Made by a program: the position numbers and the translations under genes. From Cohnella ginsengisoli (GTDB lineage Bacteria; Bacillota; Bacilli; Paenibacillales; Paenibacillaceae): DNA of 64,000 nucleotides. Shown one piece after another: positions 8,783 through 19,035 of the stretch. How positions within the stretch are numbered: position 1 is the first letter of the stretch; each line of letters starts with the position of its first letter. The notes under the pieces are model-generated. The model saw only the letters and a list, made by a program, of their open reading frames with translations. It had not been told where the DNA came from and did not search any database. Location: positions 620,001 through 684,000 of the forward strand of contig NZ_JAPDHZ010000004.1 in the NCBI RefSeq assembly GCF_029525555.1, given 5' to 3'.

Positions 8783-10816
8783 TTGAAAATTCGGGACGTT
8801 AGCATTTTGGTCGGCATCATCGGCATCGTCCTGATGATGGTCGTCCCAATCCCGACGCATCTGCTGGATTTGCTGCTGATCGTCAACATATCGGCGGCGC
8901 TCATGATCATTTTGATCGCGATGAATACGACGGATGCCCTGCACTTTTCCATCTTTCCGACGTTGCTGTTGATCACGACCTTGTTCAGGCTAGCGCTTAA
9001 CGTATCGACTACGCGTCTGATTTTGTCGGAGCACGAAGCGGGCAAGGTCGTCGCTACGTTCGGCAGCTTCGTCGCCGGCGGGCAGCTCGCGATCGGATTT
9101 ATCGTTTTCCTTATTCTCGTCGTCGTGCAGTTCATCGTCATCACCAAAGGCTCCGAACGCGTAGCCGAAGTCGCGGCCCGCTTTACCTTGGACGCGATGC
9201 CCGGCAAGCAAATGAGCATCGACGCCGATCTCAACGCCGGCATGATCAATGAGGCACAAGCGAGAGAACGGCGGGAGAAGATCGAGAAGGAAGCGGACTT
9301 TTATGGCGCCATGGACGGCGCGAGCAAGTTCGTTAAGGGCGACGCAATTGCCAGTATCATAATCGTAACGATCAACCTTATCGGCGGATTTATTATCGGT
9401 ATGGCCGTTCATGGCATGAATATCACTGAAGCGCTTAGCACTTATTCGATTCTCAGTATCGGCGACGGTCTGGTCAGTCAGATTCCGGCACTTCTCATCA
9501 GTACGGCGACAGGCATCATCGTCACCCGAGCCGCTTCCGAAGGCAATATGGCGGAGGATCTCACCAAGCAGCTGTTCCGTTATCCCAAGCTGCTCTATAT
9601 CGTGGCAGGCACGATCATTCTGCTCGGGATCGCGACGCCGATCGGCCCGCTGGCCACGCTTCCATACGCGGTCATTCTCGTAATTGCCGGCTATCGCATG
9701 CAGCTGAACGTGGCGAAGCGCCAAAAAGCGGAAGAGCAGCTCGTCGAAGAAAAGGAAATCGAAGAAGTCCGCAGTCCGGAGAGCGTCATCAGCCTGCTGC
9801 AGGTCGATCCGATCGAATTCGAGTTCGGCTACGGTCTCATCCCGCTGGCGGACACGTCGCAGGGCGGGGATCTGCTCGACCGGATTATCCTCATCCGGCG
9901 TCAATGTGCGTTAGAACTTGGACTTATTGTGCCAGTCATAAGAATCCGGGACAACATCCAACTGAAGCCGAACGAATATGTCATCAAGATGAAGGGCAAT
10001 ACGGTGGCGCGAGGCGAGCTGCTGCTGCATCATTATCTCGCCATGAGCCCTGGCTTCGAGGACGATTCGATCACGGGGATCGCGACCAAGGAGCCTGCGT
10101 TCGGACTGCCGGCGCTCTGGATCGACGAAGCGACGAAGGAGCGCGCGGAGCTGTCCGGCTATACCGTCGTCGATCCGCCGTCTGTCGTCGCGACGCATCT
10201 GACTGAAGTGATCAAGCGGTATGCGCACGAGCTGCTCGGACGCCAGGAGACGAAGTCCCTCGTCGAGAGCGTGCGCGAGAGCTATGCGACGCTCGTAGAA
10301 GAGCTCGTGCCGAATATCCTCACGATCGGGGACATTCAGAAGGTGCTCGCCAAGCTGCTCAAGGAAAAAATCTCGATCCGGGACCTTGTGACGATATTCG
10401 AAACGCTTGCCGATTACGGCAAGTATACGAAGGATCCCGACGTGCTGACCGAGTATGTCAGACAAGCGCTGTCCAGGCAGATCACGCAGCAATACGCCAA
10501 TCCGAGCGAACCGCTGCGCGTCATTACGATCAGCCCGGGCGTCGAAAAAAGGATCGCCGAATCCGTACAGCAGTCCGAGCAGGGCAGCTACCTGGCGATG
10601 GAGCCTTCCTCGACGCAAGCGATTTACAACCGCCTAAGCGAGCAGATCAACAAAACGCTTCAAGCCGGCCAGCAACCGATCATCCTGACTTCTCCGAACA
10701 TTCGGATGTATATGCGCCAATTGATCGAACGCAGTCTGCAGGACATTCCCGTGCTCTCCTACAGCGAGCTTGAACCCAATATTGAAGTACAAAGCGTCGG
10801 GGTGGTGAATGCATGA
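8783..10816 (+). CDS. flhA: Flagellar export protein FlhA
   Basis: Main export channel/chaperone-docking protein. I place the start at TTG 8783 because GGGAGGG lies 8 bases upstream; this gives 677 residues, the usual Bacillus length. An in-frame TTG at 8750 is less likely. About eight N-terminal membrane segments are followed by the FHIPEP cytoplasmic loop (TLDAMPGKQMSIDADLNAG near residue 145) and a large cytoplasmic domain from about residue 330. The stop overlaps flhF by 4 bases. Confidence 0.95.
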   Translation: MKIRDVSILVGIIGIVLMMVVPIPTHLLDLLLIVNISAALMIILIAMNTTDALHFSIFPTLLLITTLFRLALNVSTTRLILSEHEAGKVVATFGSFVAGGQLAIGFIVFLILVVVQFIVITKGSERVAEVAARFTLDAMPGKQMSIDADLNAGMINEAQARERREKIEKEADFYGAMDGASKFVKGDAIASIIIVTINLIGGFIIGMAVHGMNITEALSTYSILSIGDGLVSQIPALLISTATGIIVTRAASEGNMAEDLTKQLFRYPKLLYIVAGTIILLGIATPIGPLATLPYAVILVIAGYRMQLNVAKRQKAEEQLVEEKEIEEVRSPESVISLLQVDPIEFEFGYGLIPLADTSQGGDLLDRIILIRRQCALELGLIVPVIRIRDNIQLKPNEYVIKMKGNTVARGELLLHHYLAMSPGFEDDSITGIATKEPAFGLPALWIDEATKERAELSGYTVVDPPSVVATHLTEVIKRYAHELLGRQETKSLVESVRESYATLVEELVPNILTIGDIQKVLAKLLKEKISIRDLVTIFETLADYGKYTKDPDVLTEYVRQALSRQITQQYANPSEPLRVITISPGVEKRIAESVQQSEQGSYLAMEPSSTQAIYNRLSEQINKTLQAGQQPIILTSPNIRMYMRQLIERSLQDIPVLSYSELEPNIEVQSVGVVNA

Positions 10817-12405
10817 AGGTCAAACGATACTTAGTGGATGATTTGCCGCAGGCCGTCCAACAAATCAGAAGCGAGCTCGGTTCCGATGCCGTCATCTTGA
10901 ACACCAAAGAAATCCGCACAGGCGGGTTTCTTGGCATGTTCCGCAAAAAGCGGATGGAAGTGATCGCTGCGGTCGACGAGTCCGCCAAACCGCATGCGCG
11001 TCCTTCTGCGAAGCCGATAGTGCGTCAACAGCCGGAAGCCTTCAAAAAACAGCTGAGCGCTGCGTCAATACCTGAGCAGTCTTCAGATTCGGACCTGGCG
11101 CGAGGCGCCTCGGAACCCGCAGTCCAACCGCTTCCTGCCAGCGCCATTCGGCAAAGATACGGGGGCGGGGCGTTAGGCGGTCCCGCTGCAGTTGCAGAAG
11201 CGCAGCCCGTTTCCGGCGGGCAGGATAGCTTCCTCCGCGAAGCCGGCGAAGACAACGGCCGGAATAGCGCTCCACATGCGGCAAACGTGCCTAAGGAGAC
11301 GCTGACTTCCGCGCAAGCGAGCTTTGACGAAGCGATGAGCCGGGCTATCGCGTCTGCGCGCGCTCATACTGCGACGGATCGTAGCGTCGTCGACCTCCTG
11401 CAGGCAGCCAAAGACGAATCGTTTGCGTCGGTCGAACCGACGCATGCTAAAGCGCATGCATCGCCATCGCCTTCGGCGCAATCGGTCGCGCCGGTCGAAA
11501 CGGCAGAGCTGTTAGCCGAGCTGAGAGCCATGAAGGATCTCCTCCGTCACCAATCCGGCCGCGAGCCGGCCCCGCAGCGCATGCCCGAGCCCGTGCTTCG
11601 CCTTAGCCGCCTGCTCGCGCAGCAGGGCGTGGAGCCGGTTTACGTCGAAGAATTCGCAGCCGCCATTTCCGCGAAGCTGAAGTCACGCTTGGAAGCGGAT
11701 GAAGGAGAAGACGCCGAATCCGTTCCCGAACGTCTGGCGTATGACGAAGCGCGAGAATTGCTCCAAGCATGGCTTGCGCCGGCGCTGGACGCCGGCATCG
11801 AGCCGGATACGCGCATCGTTCATTTCGTCGGTCCAACCGGGGTCGGCAAGACGACGACTATCGCCAAGCTGGGAGCCGAGCAAGCCTTGTCCCGCAGGCG
11901 TTCCGTCGGATTCATCACGGCCGATACCTACAGAATCGCTGCGGTCGATCAACTGCGGACGTACGCCGACATTCTGAACGTGCCGCTTGAGGTCGTCTTT
12001 TCTCCATCGGAGCTCGCCAGGGCCTACAAAAAGCTTGAGGACCGCGATTTGCTGCTGATGGACACGGCGGGCAGGAATTACCGCAACGAACTTTACGTTT
12101 CCGAAGTGAACAGCTTGCTGGCGCCGGGCCAAGAAGCGGAGAAGATCCTCGTACTTAGCCTGACCCACAAATATCAAGACATGCGGCAAGTGTCCGCCCA
12201 ATTCGTCAAGTACGGCGTCAATCGCTTGCTGCTTACGAAAATGGACGAGACCGATTCATACGGCGCGATCCTGAATCTGGTGCGCGAGTTCGGATTCAGC
12301 ATTCCATACGTAACTTTCGGACAGACGGTTCCAGACGACATTCGTGCATTCGACCCGGCCTGGCTCGCGGACAAGCTGCTGGAAGGGGCGCCGGCCCATG
12401 CGTGA
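10813..12405 (+). CDS. flhF: Flagellar SRP-type GTPase FlhF
   Basis: SRP-family GTPase that positions flagella. The 530-residue protein begins MKVKRYLVDDLPQAVQQIR, then has an unusually long low-complexity region of about 200 residues (about 55-230, rich in Ala, Pro, Ser, Gln). The N domain and G domain follow, with P-loop GPTGVGKTTTIAKLG near residue 338 and MDTAGR near residue 417. Bacillus subtilis FlhF is about 366 residues; the extra length is the linker. It overlaps flhG by 8 bases. Confidence 0.94.
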   Translation: MKVKRYLVDDLPQAVQQIRSELGSDAVILNTKEIRTGGFLGMFRKKRMEVIAAVDESAKPHARPSAKPIVRQQPEAFKKQLSAASIPEQSSDSDLARGASEPAVQPLPASAIRQRYGGGALGGPAAVAEAQPVSGGQDSFLREAGEDNGRNSAPHAANVPKETLTSAQASFDEAMSRAIASARAHTATDRSVVDLLQAAKDESFASVEPTHAKAHASPSPSAQSVAPVETAELLAELRAMKDLLRHQSGREPAPQRMPEPVLRLSRLLAQQGVEPVYVEEFAAAISAKLKSRLEADEGEDAESVPERLAYDEARELLQAWLAPALDAGIEPDTRIVHFVGPTGVGKTTTIAKLGAEQALSRRRSVGFITADTYRIAAVDQLRTYADILNVPLEVVFSPSELARAYKKLEDRDLLLMDTAGRNYRNELYVSEVNSLLAPGQEAEKILVLSLTHKYQDMRQVSAQFVKYGVNRLLLTKMDETDSYGAILNLVREFGFSIPYVTFGQTVPDDIRAFDPAWLADKLLEGAPAHA

Positions 12406-13265
12406 CCAAGCGGAAGCGCTGCGGCACATGGTATCGGCACGCGACCTGGACGACGCCAAGCAAACGCGAATTTTGACGGTCACGAGCGGCAAAGGGGGCG
12501 TCGGAAAATCCAACTTCAGCCTGAACTTTGCGCTGGCGCTGCAAAAAAGGGGCCATAGCGTACTGTTGTTCGATGCCGACATCGGCATGGGGAACATCGA
12601 CGTGCTTCTAGGTACGCCTGCAGCCTACAATCTCTTCCATCTGTTGAAGCGGGACAAATCGATCTGGGAAATCATCCAGGAGGGTCCCGGCGGACTGCGG
12701 TTTATCGCGGGCGGCTCCGGGTTCAAAGATTTGATCCGGCTGAGCGACGAAGAGCTCGAGTATTTCGCTTCGGAGATCGCCAAGCTTTACGGCGAGGTCG
12801 ATTATGTCTTATTCGATACGGGCGCCGGATTGTCCAAGGAAACGCTTCGCTTCATTCAGGCTGCGGACGAGACGATCGTCGTGACGACGCCGGAGCCGAC
12901 TTCCATCACCGATGCATACGCGCTTATGAAAATGGTGAAAACGATGGGGCAAGAGGCCGAATTTCGGCTGGTTGTCAATCGGGTCGGCGACAACCGGGAG
13001 GGACTTCAGACCTCCGATAATATTCGGCAGGTGGCCAGAACCTACTTGTCGCTCGAAATTCCGTTGCTTGGATTCGTTCCGGACGACGCCCATGTGTCGA
13101 AAGCCGTCAAAAAAACAGACGGCATTGTCATATTTATACCCCGATTGTCCTGCGTCCAAAGGAATTGACGACATCGCCGCCGAATATTTAAACGAAAGCC
13201 GAAAAACTTCCGTGCAGACGAACATCAAAGGCTTCCTCCAGCGCGTTCGCAAGCTGTGGAGCTGA
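12398..13265 (+). CDS. flhG: MinD-like ATPase FlhG (YlxH), one-base frame break
   Basis: P-loop ATPase that pairs with FlhF and controls flagellar number and placement. The deviant Walker A SGKGGVGKSN (near residue 30) and DADIGMGNIDVLLG are typical. The frame breaks at the seven-A run 13109-13115. Removing one A replaces a premature end by KKQTALSYLYPDCPASKGID and the family C-terminus FLQRVRKLWS at 13265. The corrected length is 288 residues. The start ATG 12398 lies inside the end of flhF. Confidence 0.88.
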
Positions 13266-13302
13266 CGGACCGAACGTCAAAAGCGAAAGGGGAGGAGAAA
13301 GC

Positions 13303-14879
13303 ATGAAAGCATTTACGGTGCTGGTCGTTGACGATTCCCCTTTCATGAGGAAACTGGTCGGAGACCTGGTCGCCGGCGACGCCGCGTTCGAAGTCGTAGG
13401 GACGGCTGCCAATGGGGCGGACGCCGTTCGACAAGTGCGCGAGCTGAAGCCGGATATCGCGGTCATGGATCTGGAAATGCCCGAAATCAACGGGCTCGAG
13501 GCGCTCCAGCGAATTATGGCCGAATGCCCGACGCCGGTCATCATGATGTCGGCGGTGACGGACCGGGGACGCGGGATACGATCCGTGCCCTTCAGTTTGG
13601 CGCTTTCGACTTCGTCCGCAAGCCCGACGGCGCTTTGAAGCTCGATGTTTCGCACATGGGCGAGATGTTGATCGAAAAATTGCATATAGCAAGAGAACTA
13701 CTGGCTTCCGGCGAGTTGAGACTTAGGCGGATGACGGAGGAAGGCGCGGAAGCGATGGTCATTCAAGCCGATGCAGAGCTCGCGCCGGACCGAACGGTTA
13801 AGGAAGTGAAGGCGCCGGACGGAGAAGCAGACGAAGCATCGGTTTCTTCGTACATTGAAAACGATGCGCCAGAACATTCTGCGTCTAGCGTCCTGGATCT
13901 TCAGACGCATGAGCCTTCGGCAGAACGTGGCGGCATGGATACGGTTGGGCGTCTCGCGAACGGAGCCGCAGCCCATGAAGAAACGGCTGCATCCATCGAA
14001 CGTCCTGCAATTCCCGGCAAGCCTCTGTCAGAGCTGCCTTCGGCACGGCGAACGACGCCGAAGCCGCCGCCGGTTGCTGCGGAAAGCGGCAAATTCGATC
14101 CGAAAAGCCGGCTGCCCGAGAAAGCGGGACTAACCGGAAAAACGCCTGCGGAACAGCGCGCGCCGGTCGCGAATTCGCTCAAACCGCCGAAGCCGATCCC
14201 GCCCGATCCGGCGATTAAAGGGCCGCCGCCGGACAAGCCGTCTAAGACGCTTTTGCCCCCGTCAAGTCGTCAAACGGACGCCTTCACCGATATCGTGGCG
14301 ATCGGAACGTCGACTGGCGGGCCTCGGGCTCTGCATGAAGTATTGTCGGCAATACCGGCCTCGTTTCCGGCGCCGATCCTGATCGTGCAGCACATGCCGC
14401 CAAAGTTCACGCATTCGCTTGCGCAGCGGCTCGATTCTTGCTCTGCGATCGAGGTGCGCGAGGCGGCGGACGGCGACCGGGTGCTCCCTGGACAAGCTTA
14501 CCTGGCGCCGGGAGGCAAGCATCTTAAGCTGATCAAGGAAGCCGGCGGCGGTTACAGGATCGGACTTACCGAAGAAGACCCGGTCAGCGGCCACCGGCCA
14601 TCGGTCGATGTCATGTTCGGTTCGCTGGTCGGACGTCGGGAGCTAAGACGACACGCGGTCCTCATGACGGGCATGGGCAGCGACGGGGCCAAGGCGATGA
14701 AGGCGCTGCGGGAAGACGGGGCGGCGACGCTGATCGCCGAAGCGGAGGAAACCTGCGTCGTATACGGCATGCCGCGATCGGCGATGGAGTGCGGCGCGGC
14801 GCAGACCGCCGTACCGTTGCATCGCATCGCCCCCGAGCTGGTCAAATCGGTCGAAAAGCCAAAAGCGAAGCAGCTTTAA
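13303..14879 (+). CDS. cheB: Chemotaxis methylesterase CheB with long linker, one-base frame break
   Basis: Protein-glutamate methylesterase/deamidase for chemoreceptors. The receiver domain (VVDDSPFMR; acceptor Asp in VMDLEMPEING) is followed by an Ala/Pro-rich linker of roughly 170 residues. The C-terminal esterase has Ser in GTSTGGP, His in VQHMPPKFT and Asp in MTGMGSDGA. The frame breaks at GGGG 13565-13568; adding one G gives VTDRGTRDTIRALQFGAFDFV and a 525-residue protein. This is one of only two places where a base seems missing rather than added. Confidence 0.88.
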
Positions 14880-14910
14880 TGCAGATGAGCCATTCAGGAG
14901 GTGACGCCCA

Positions 14911-16996
14911 GTGGAAATGAATCAGTACTTGTCCATTTTTATCGACGAAGCGAACGAGCATCTGCAGTCGCTTAACGAAAACATGCTGCGTCTCGAGCAG
15001 CAGCCCGAGGATATCAGCATCGTTCAGGTCATCTTCCGATCTGCCCATACGCTTAAGGGCATGTCGGCTTCGATGGGGTTCGAGGATCTGGCCTCGCTGA
15101 CGCACGAGATGGAGAACGTTCTCGACTTGGTGCGCAACGACAAGCTGAAAATGAACGGTCACATTTTCGATACGCTTTTCAAATGTCTCGATTCGCTTGA
15201 AGGCATGGTCCAGGACGTCGTTGGCGGCGGAACGGGCAGCGCGGACGTCAAGGAGCTCGTGTCGCAGCTCAAGCAGATCGTCAAGGGCGAGCCGGCCGCG
15301 CCGGCAGCCGCCGGACAAGCTGCCGCCGTAAGCGGTTCGTCTGAGCTCGCCATGGTGGCTACGCATCTACTGCTCGACCAGTACCAGCTGTCGGTGCTCA
15401 GGCAGTCGATCGAAAACGGGAGCCCCGCCTTTCATATCGAAGTAACCATACGCGAGGATTGCCTGCTGAAGGGCGTCCGGGCTTACATGGTATTCGATGC
15501 GCTCGAGCGCAACGGCGAGCTCGTCAAGTCGCATCCTTCGGTGCAGGATATCGAGCAAGAACAATTCGGCCATCAGTTTTCGGTCTGATTACATTTCCCG
15601 CATTCCGCAACAAGAACTGCAAGACACGCTCGACAAAATCTCCGAGCTCGAATCGGTAAGTGTCGTCCCGCTCGATCTGGAGAGCTTAAGCGAGCTCGAC
15701 GAGTCGCGCAGCGCGCAGCAGCAAATGCAAGAGGCCGTGCAGCAAGCGGCCGCGACGGCGACGGCGCCTTCCCCTGCGGCAGCTGCCACCGTCAAGCCCG
15801 CCGCATCCGAAGCGCCTGCGAGGGCGCCTGCAGCAGCGCCCGTGGCGAACAAGACGATCCGGGTCGATATCGAACGGCTTGACTCGCTCATGAATCTGTT
15901 CAGCGAGCTGCTCATCGACCGCGTCAGGCTCGAACAGCTTGCGAGCGAAGTCCGCCGCAACGACTTGACCGAGACGGTCGAGCATATGGCGCGCGTGAGC
16001 AGCGACCTGCAAAACATTGTCCTGAAGCTGCGAATGGTGCCGGTGGACAGCGTGTTCAACCGTTTCCCGCGGATGGTGCGGGACCTCGCCAAGTCGCTCG
16101 GCAAAAAGCTCGACCTGGTCATCACCGGCGCCGAGACGGAGCTCGACCGGACGGTCATCGACGAGATCGGGGATCCGCTCGTGCACTTGATCCGCAACTC
16201 GGTCGACCATGGCGTAGAGACGATCGAAGGCCGCCGCGAGGCGGGCAAGCCGGAGACGGGCGTCGTCAACCTGAGGGCGTTCCACAGCGGCAACCATGTT
16301 TTCATCGAGATCGAAGACGACGGGCGCGGCATCAACCAGCCTAAAGTACTCGACATCGCCGTCAAGAAGGGCATCGTCTCTCCGGACGAAGCCAAAAAGC
16401 TGAGCGACGACGAGATCAACATGCTGCTTTTCGCCCCAGGCTTCAGCACGGCGGACAAGATCTCTGACATATCGGGACGCGGCGTCGGCCTCGATGTCGT
16501 CAGGTCGAAGATCGAATCGCTCGGCGGCGTCGTATCGGTCACCTCCAAGGCCGGACAGGGCTCCAAGTGGTCGATTCAGCTGCCGCTCACGCTGTCGATC
16601 ATCACGGCGATGCTGGTCAAGCTCGGTTCGGAAAAGTTCGCTATCCCGCTGTCCTCCATCGTCGAGACGGGGATCGTTCAGCGGAGCGCGATTCGCGACT
16701 TGCACGGCGCCAAAGTCATCGAATACCGCAAGTCGATCATTCCGGTGTTGTCGCTCGCGGCGGTGCTGGATTCGCCGGATTATTCGGAGGAAAACGAGCA
16801 GGAGACCGAGATGTTGGTCATCCGCAAGGGCGAGAAGCTCGCGGCCGTGCTGGTGGATGAATTGATCGGACAGAGCGAGATCGTATTGAAGACGCTCGGC
16901 AAGTATTTGACGAATCTGGACGTCATCTCCGGCGCGACGATTTTGGGAGACGGGCAAGTCGCGCTGATCGTAGATCCGAACGCGCTTATCAAATAA
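14911..16996 (+). CDS. cheA: Chemotaxis histidine kinase CheA, one-base frame break
   Basis: CheA phosphorylates CheY and CheB. Start GTG 14911 follows AGGAGGTGA. Visible domains: HPt with His in FRSAHTLKGMSASMGF (about residue 46), P2, dimerisation, HATPase (N box IRNSVDHGVE; DDGRGI; GRGVGLDVV) and a C-terminal CheW-like domain. The first frame ends at 15588. Removing one T from TTTT 15577-15580 joins it to the frame reading SDYISRIPQQELQD and gives 694 residues. An Ala-rich spacer (about 5-6 codons repeated) separates P2 and P3. Confidence 0.9.
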
Positions 16997-17023
16997 TCGT
17001 TCCTATCCGAGGAGGAAGCTGTC

Positions 17024-17485
17024 ATGGCAGAAGATTTCAAGGTTATCGTTTTTACGCTCGCACACGAGGAATACGGCATCGAGGTTGACAAGGTGCGGAC
17101 GATCGAACGAATGACGCCGGTGACGCGCGTGCCGAAGACGCCGGTTTTCGTAAAAGGCGTCATCAACCTACGCGGCATCGTCGTACCGGTCATCGACCTG
17201 CGCAGCCGCTTCGGACTTCCCGAATCCGAACCGACGGAAAACTCGCGGATCATCATCGTAGCGGCCAACGAGCTTGAAGTCGGTTTTATCGTCGATTCGG
17301 CGAACGACGTCATCGACCTGAACACGGACATGGTCGAAAACCCGCCCGAAGTCGTCGGCGGCATCAAAGCCAAATATTTGAGCGGCGTGGCCAAATTCGG
17401 CGAAAACCGCCTGCTCATCCTGCTGAATCTGTCCGAGGTCCTCAACCGCTCGGAGATCATCCAGCTCGAACAGTTCGGAGCTTGA
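17024..17485 (+). CDS. cheW: Chemotaxis coupling protein CheW
   Basis: Scaffold linking receptors to CheA. The 153-residue protein is a single CheW domain: YGIEVDKVRTIERM, then TPVFVKGVINLRGIVVPVIDLR (about 44-65), and a C-terminal GVAKFGENRLLILLNLSEVL. AGGAGGAAG precedes ATG 17024. It is 27 bases after cheA and 4 bases before cheC. Confidence 0.96.
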   Translation: MAEDFKVIVFTLAHEEYGIEVDKVRTIERMTPVTRVPKTPVFVKGVINLRGIVVPVIDLRSRFGLPESEPTENSRIIIVAANELEVGFIVDSANDVIDLNTDMVENPPEVVGGIKAKYLSGVAKFGENRLLILLNLSEVLNRSEIIQLEQFGA

Positions 17486-17489
17486 CGGC

Positions 17490-18107
17490 ATGGAACTGTT
17501 CAGCCATAACGCAGAATTCAAAATGGACGTGCTGCGCGAGGTCGGAAACATCGGTGCGGGACATGCGGCGACCGCGCTCTCCCGCCTGCTCGACAAGCCG
17601 ATCGACATGGCCGTCCCAAAAGTAAGCTTTATTCCTTTCGAGGACATCGCCGACCGCGTCGGCGGCGCCGAGGAGGTCGTGGTCGCCATCTTCCTTCGCG
17701 TGGAGGGCGAGGCGCCAGGCAACATGTTTTTCCTGATGAGCCAGAACCAGGCGCGCGCGCTGCTTCAAGGCCTGCTCTCGTTCGAGCTCTCGGATGGACC
17801 GCAATATACGGAGATGGAGCTGTCCGCGCTTAGCGAGATCGGCAATATTCTTGCCGGCTCGTATCTGTCGTCTCTGGCCGATCTGACCGGCTTGCCGCTG
17901 TCGCCGACCGTGCCTGCGATCGCTGTCGATATGGCCGGCGCGATCCTGAGTTACGGACTGGTACAATTCGGCACGATGGGCGACGAGGCGCTGCTCATCG
18001 ATACGACATTTTTGGAGGACGACCGGCGGGCGGAGGGGCACTTTTTCTTTATTCCCGATCCCGAGTCGTTCGAGCGCTTGTTCCGCGCGCTAGGAGTGCC
18101 TATCTAA
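17490..18107 (+). CDS. cheC: CheY-P phosphatase CheC
   Basis: Hydrolyses CheY-P and binds CheD in the Bacillus-type adaptation loop. Both active-site motifs of the pattern (D/S)-x3-E-x2-N are visible: DVLREVGN near residue 13 and SALSEIGN near residue 112, each followed by a proline about 22 residues later. The length of 205 residues is normal. Its stop shares one base with the cheD start (TAATG), indicating coupling. Confidence 0.95.
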   Translation: MELFSHNAEFKMDVLREVGNIGAGHAATALSRLLDKPIDMAVPKVSFIPFEDIADRVGGAEEVVVAIFLRVEGEAPGNMFFLMSQNQARALLQGLLSFELSDGPQYTEMELSALSEIGNILAGSYLSSLADLTGLPLSPTVPAIAVDMAGAILSYGLVQFGTMGDEALLIDTTFLEDDRRAEGHFFFIPDPESFERLFRALGVPI

Positions 18108-18601
18108 TGAAAGAAGTCATTATCGTGAAAATCGGAATGGCGGACTTGAATGTCGCCTCGGGCGGAGACTCGCTCAAGACGACCGGGCTCGGCTCCTGCG
18201 TCGGGCTGACGCTTCACGACGCGAATATCGGCATCGCCGGCATGGCGCACATTATGCTTCCGAGCTCGGATATCGCGCGGGAGGGACAGCTGAACATCGC
18301 GAAGTACGCGGATACTGCCGTTCCCGAGCTGCTGTCCAGGTTGAAGGCCGGCGGAGCCAATGTGAGGCGGCTCGTCGCGAAGCTGGCGGGGGGCGCGCAA
18401 ATGTTCGCGTTCGCGAGCGGCAGCGACAGCATGCGCATCGGTCCTCGCAACGTGGAGTCCACGAAGCTGGCGCTCGCCGCGTACGATATTCCCGTCATCG
18501 CCGAGGATACGGGAGGCAATTTCGGCAGGACGATCGAATTTAGCAGCGCGAGCGGCATTTTGACGATCCGCAGCGTGCAGAACGGGGTAAAGGAGATTTG
18601 A
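18107..18601 (+). CDS. cheD: Chemoreceptor glutamine deamidase CheD
   Basis: Deamidates receptor glutamines and modulates CheC. The catalytic triad region is visible: Thr in LKTTGLGSCVGL, Cys in the same motif and His in AGMAHIMLPSS. The 164-residue length and the position directly after cheC fit. The start ATG 18107 overlaps the cheC stop. Confidence 0.95.
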   Translation: MKEVIIVKIGMADLNVASGGDSLKTTGLGSCVGLTLHDANIGIAGMAHIMLPSSDIAREGQLNIAKYADTAVPELLSRLKAGGANVRRLVAKLAGGAQMFAFASGSDSMRIGPRNVESTKLALAAYDIPVIAEDTGGNFGRTIEFSSASGILTIRSVQNGVKEI

Positions 18602-18602
18602 A

Positions 18603-19019
18603 ATGAGCGTGCCATGGCGATGGAATTTAGGATTCGCGATATTCGGGGCCGTTTTGGTTTTTTTGATCTCCTCGTCCAGCAATCCGCCGCTCACTTCGCT
18701 TGTGCGAGGCCTGTACGCCTTCCTTGCGTTCGGCTTGCTCGGCCTGTTCGCCCGCATCGTCCTGCAGCAGCTGCTGCAGCCCGCCAAAACGCTTGGCGGA
18801 GACAAAGAGCGAGCGGAAGAGGAGCGAGGGATCGTTCTGGATATGACGACGCCGGCCGAAGACGACGAATCTCTTTCCCGCCTTATGCGGGAACAATGGA
18901 CGGGCAACGAAGAGTCGCAATCCGCCGGCTTCGAGCCGCTCAAGCCCCCAAGGCTCGTCTCGATCGACCAGAATCCGGAACAAGTCGCACAGGCGATCCG
19001 GCGCCTGAACGACGATTAA
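18603..19019 (+). CDS. Unknown two-helix membrane protein between cheD and sigD
   Basis: I do not recognise a family. The 138-residue protein has two predicted transmembrane segments (about residues 9-26, FAIFGAVLVFLISS, and 37-58, YAFLAFGLLGLFARIV), then an acidic cytosolic tail of about 80 residues. Start ATG 18603 lies one base after the cheD stop and sigD follows after 16 bases, so it is clearly part of the operon. Bacillus subtilis has no gene in this slot. Confidence 0.75.
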   Translation: MSVPWRWNLGFAIFGAVLVFLISSSSNPPLTSLVRGLYAFLAFGLLGLFARIVLQQLLQPAKTLGGDKERAEEERGIVLDMTTPAEDDESLSRLMREQWTGNEESQSAGFEPLKPPRLVSIDQNPEQVAQAIRRLNDD

Positions 19020-19035
19020 GGAAGGTGATGCAGCG

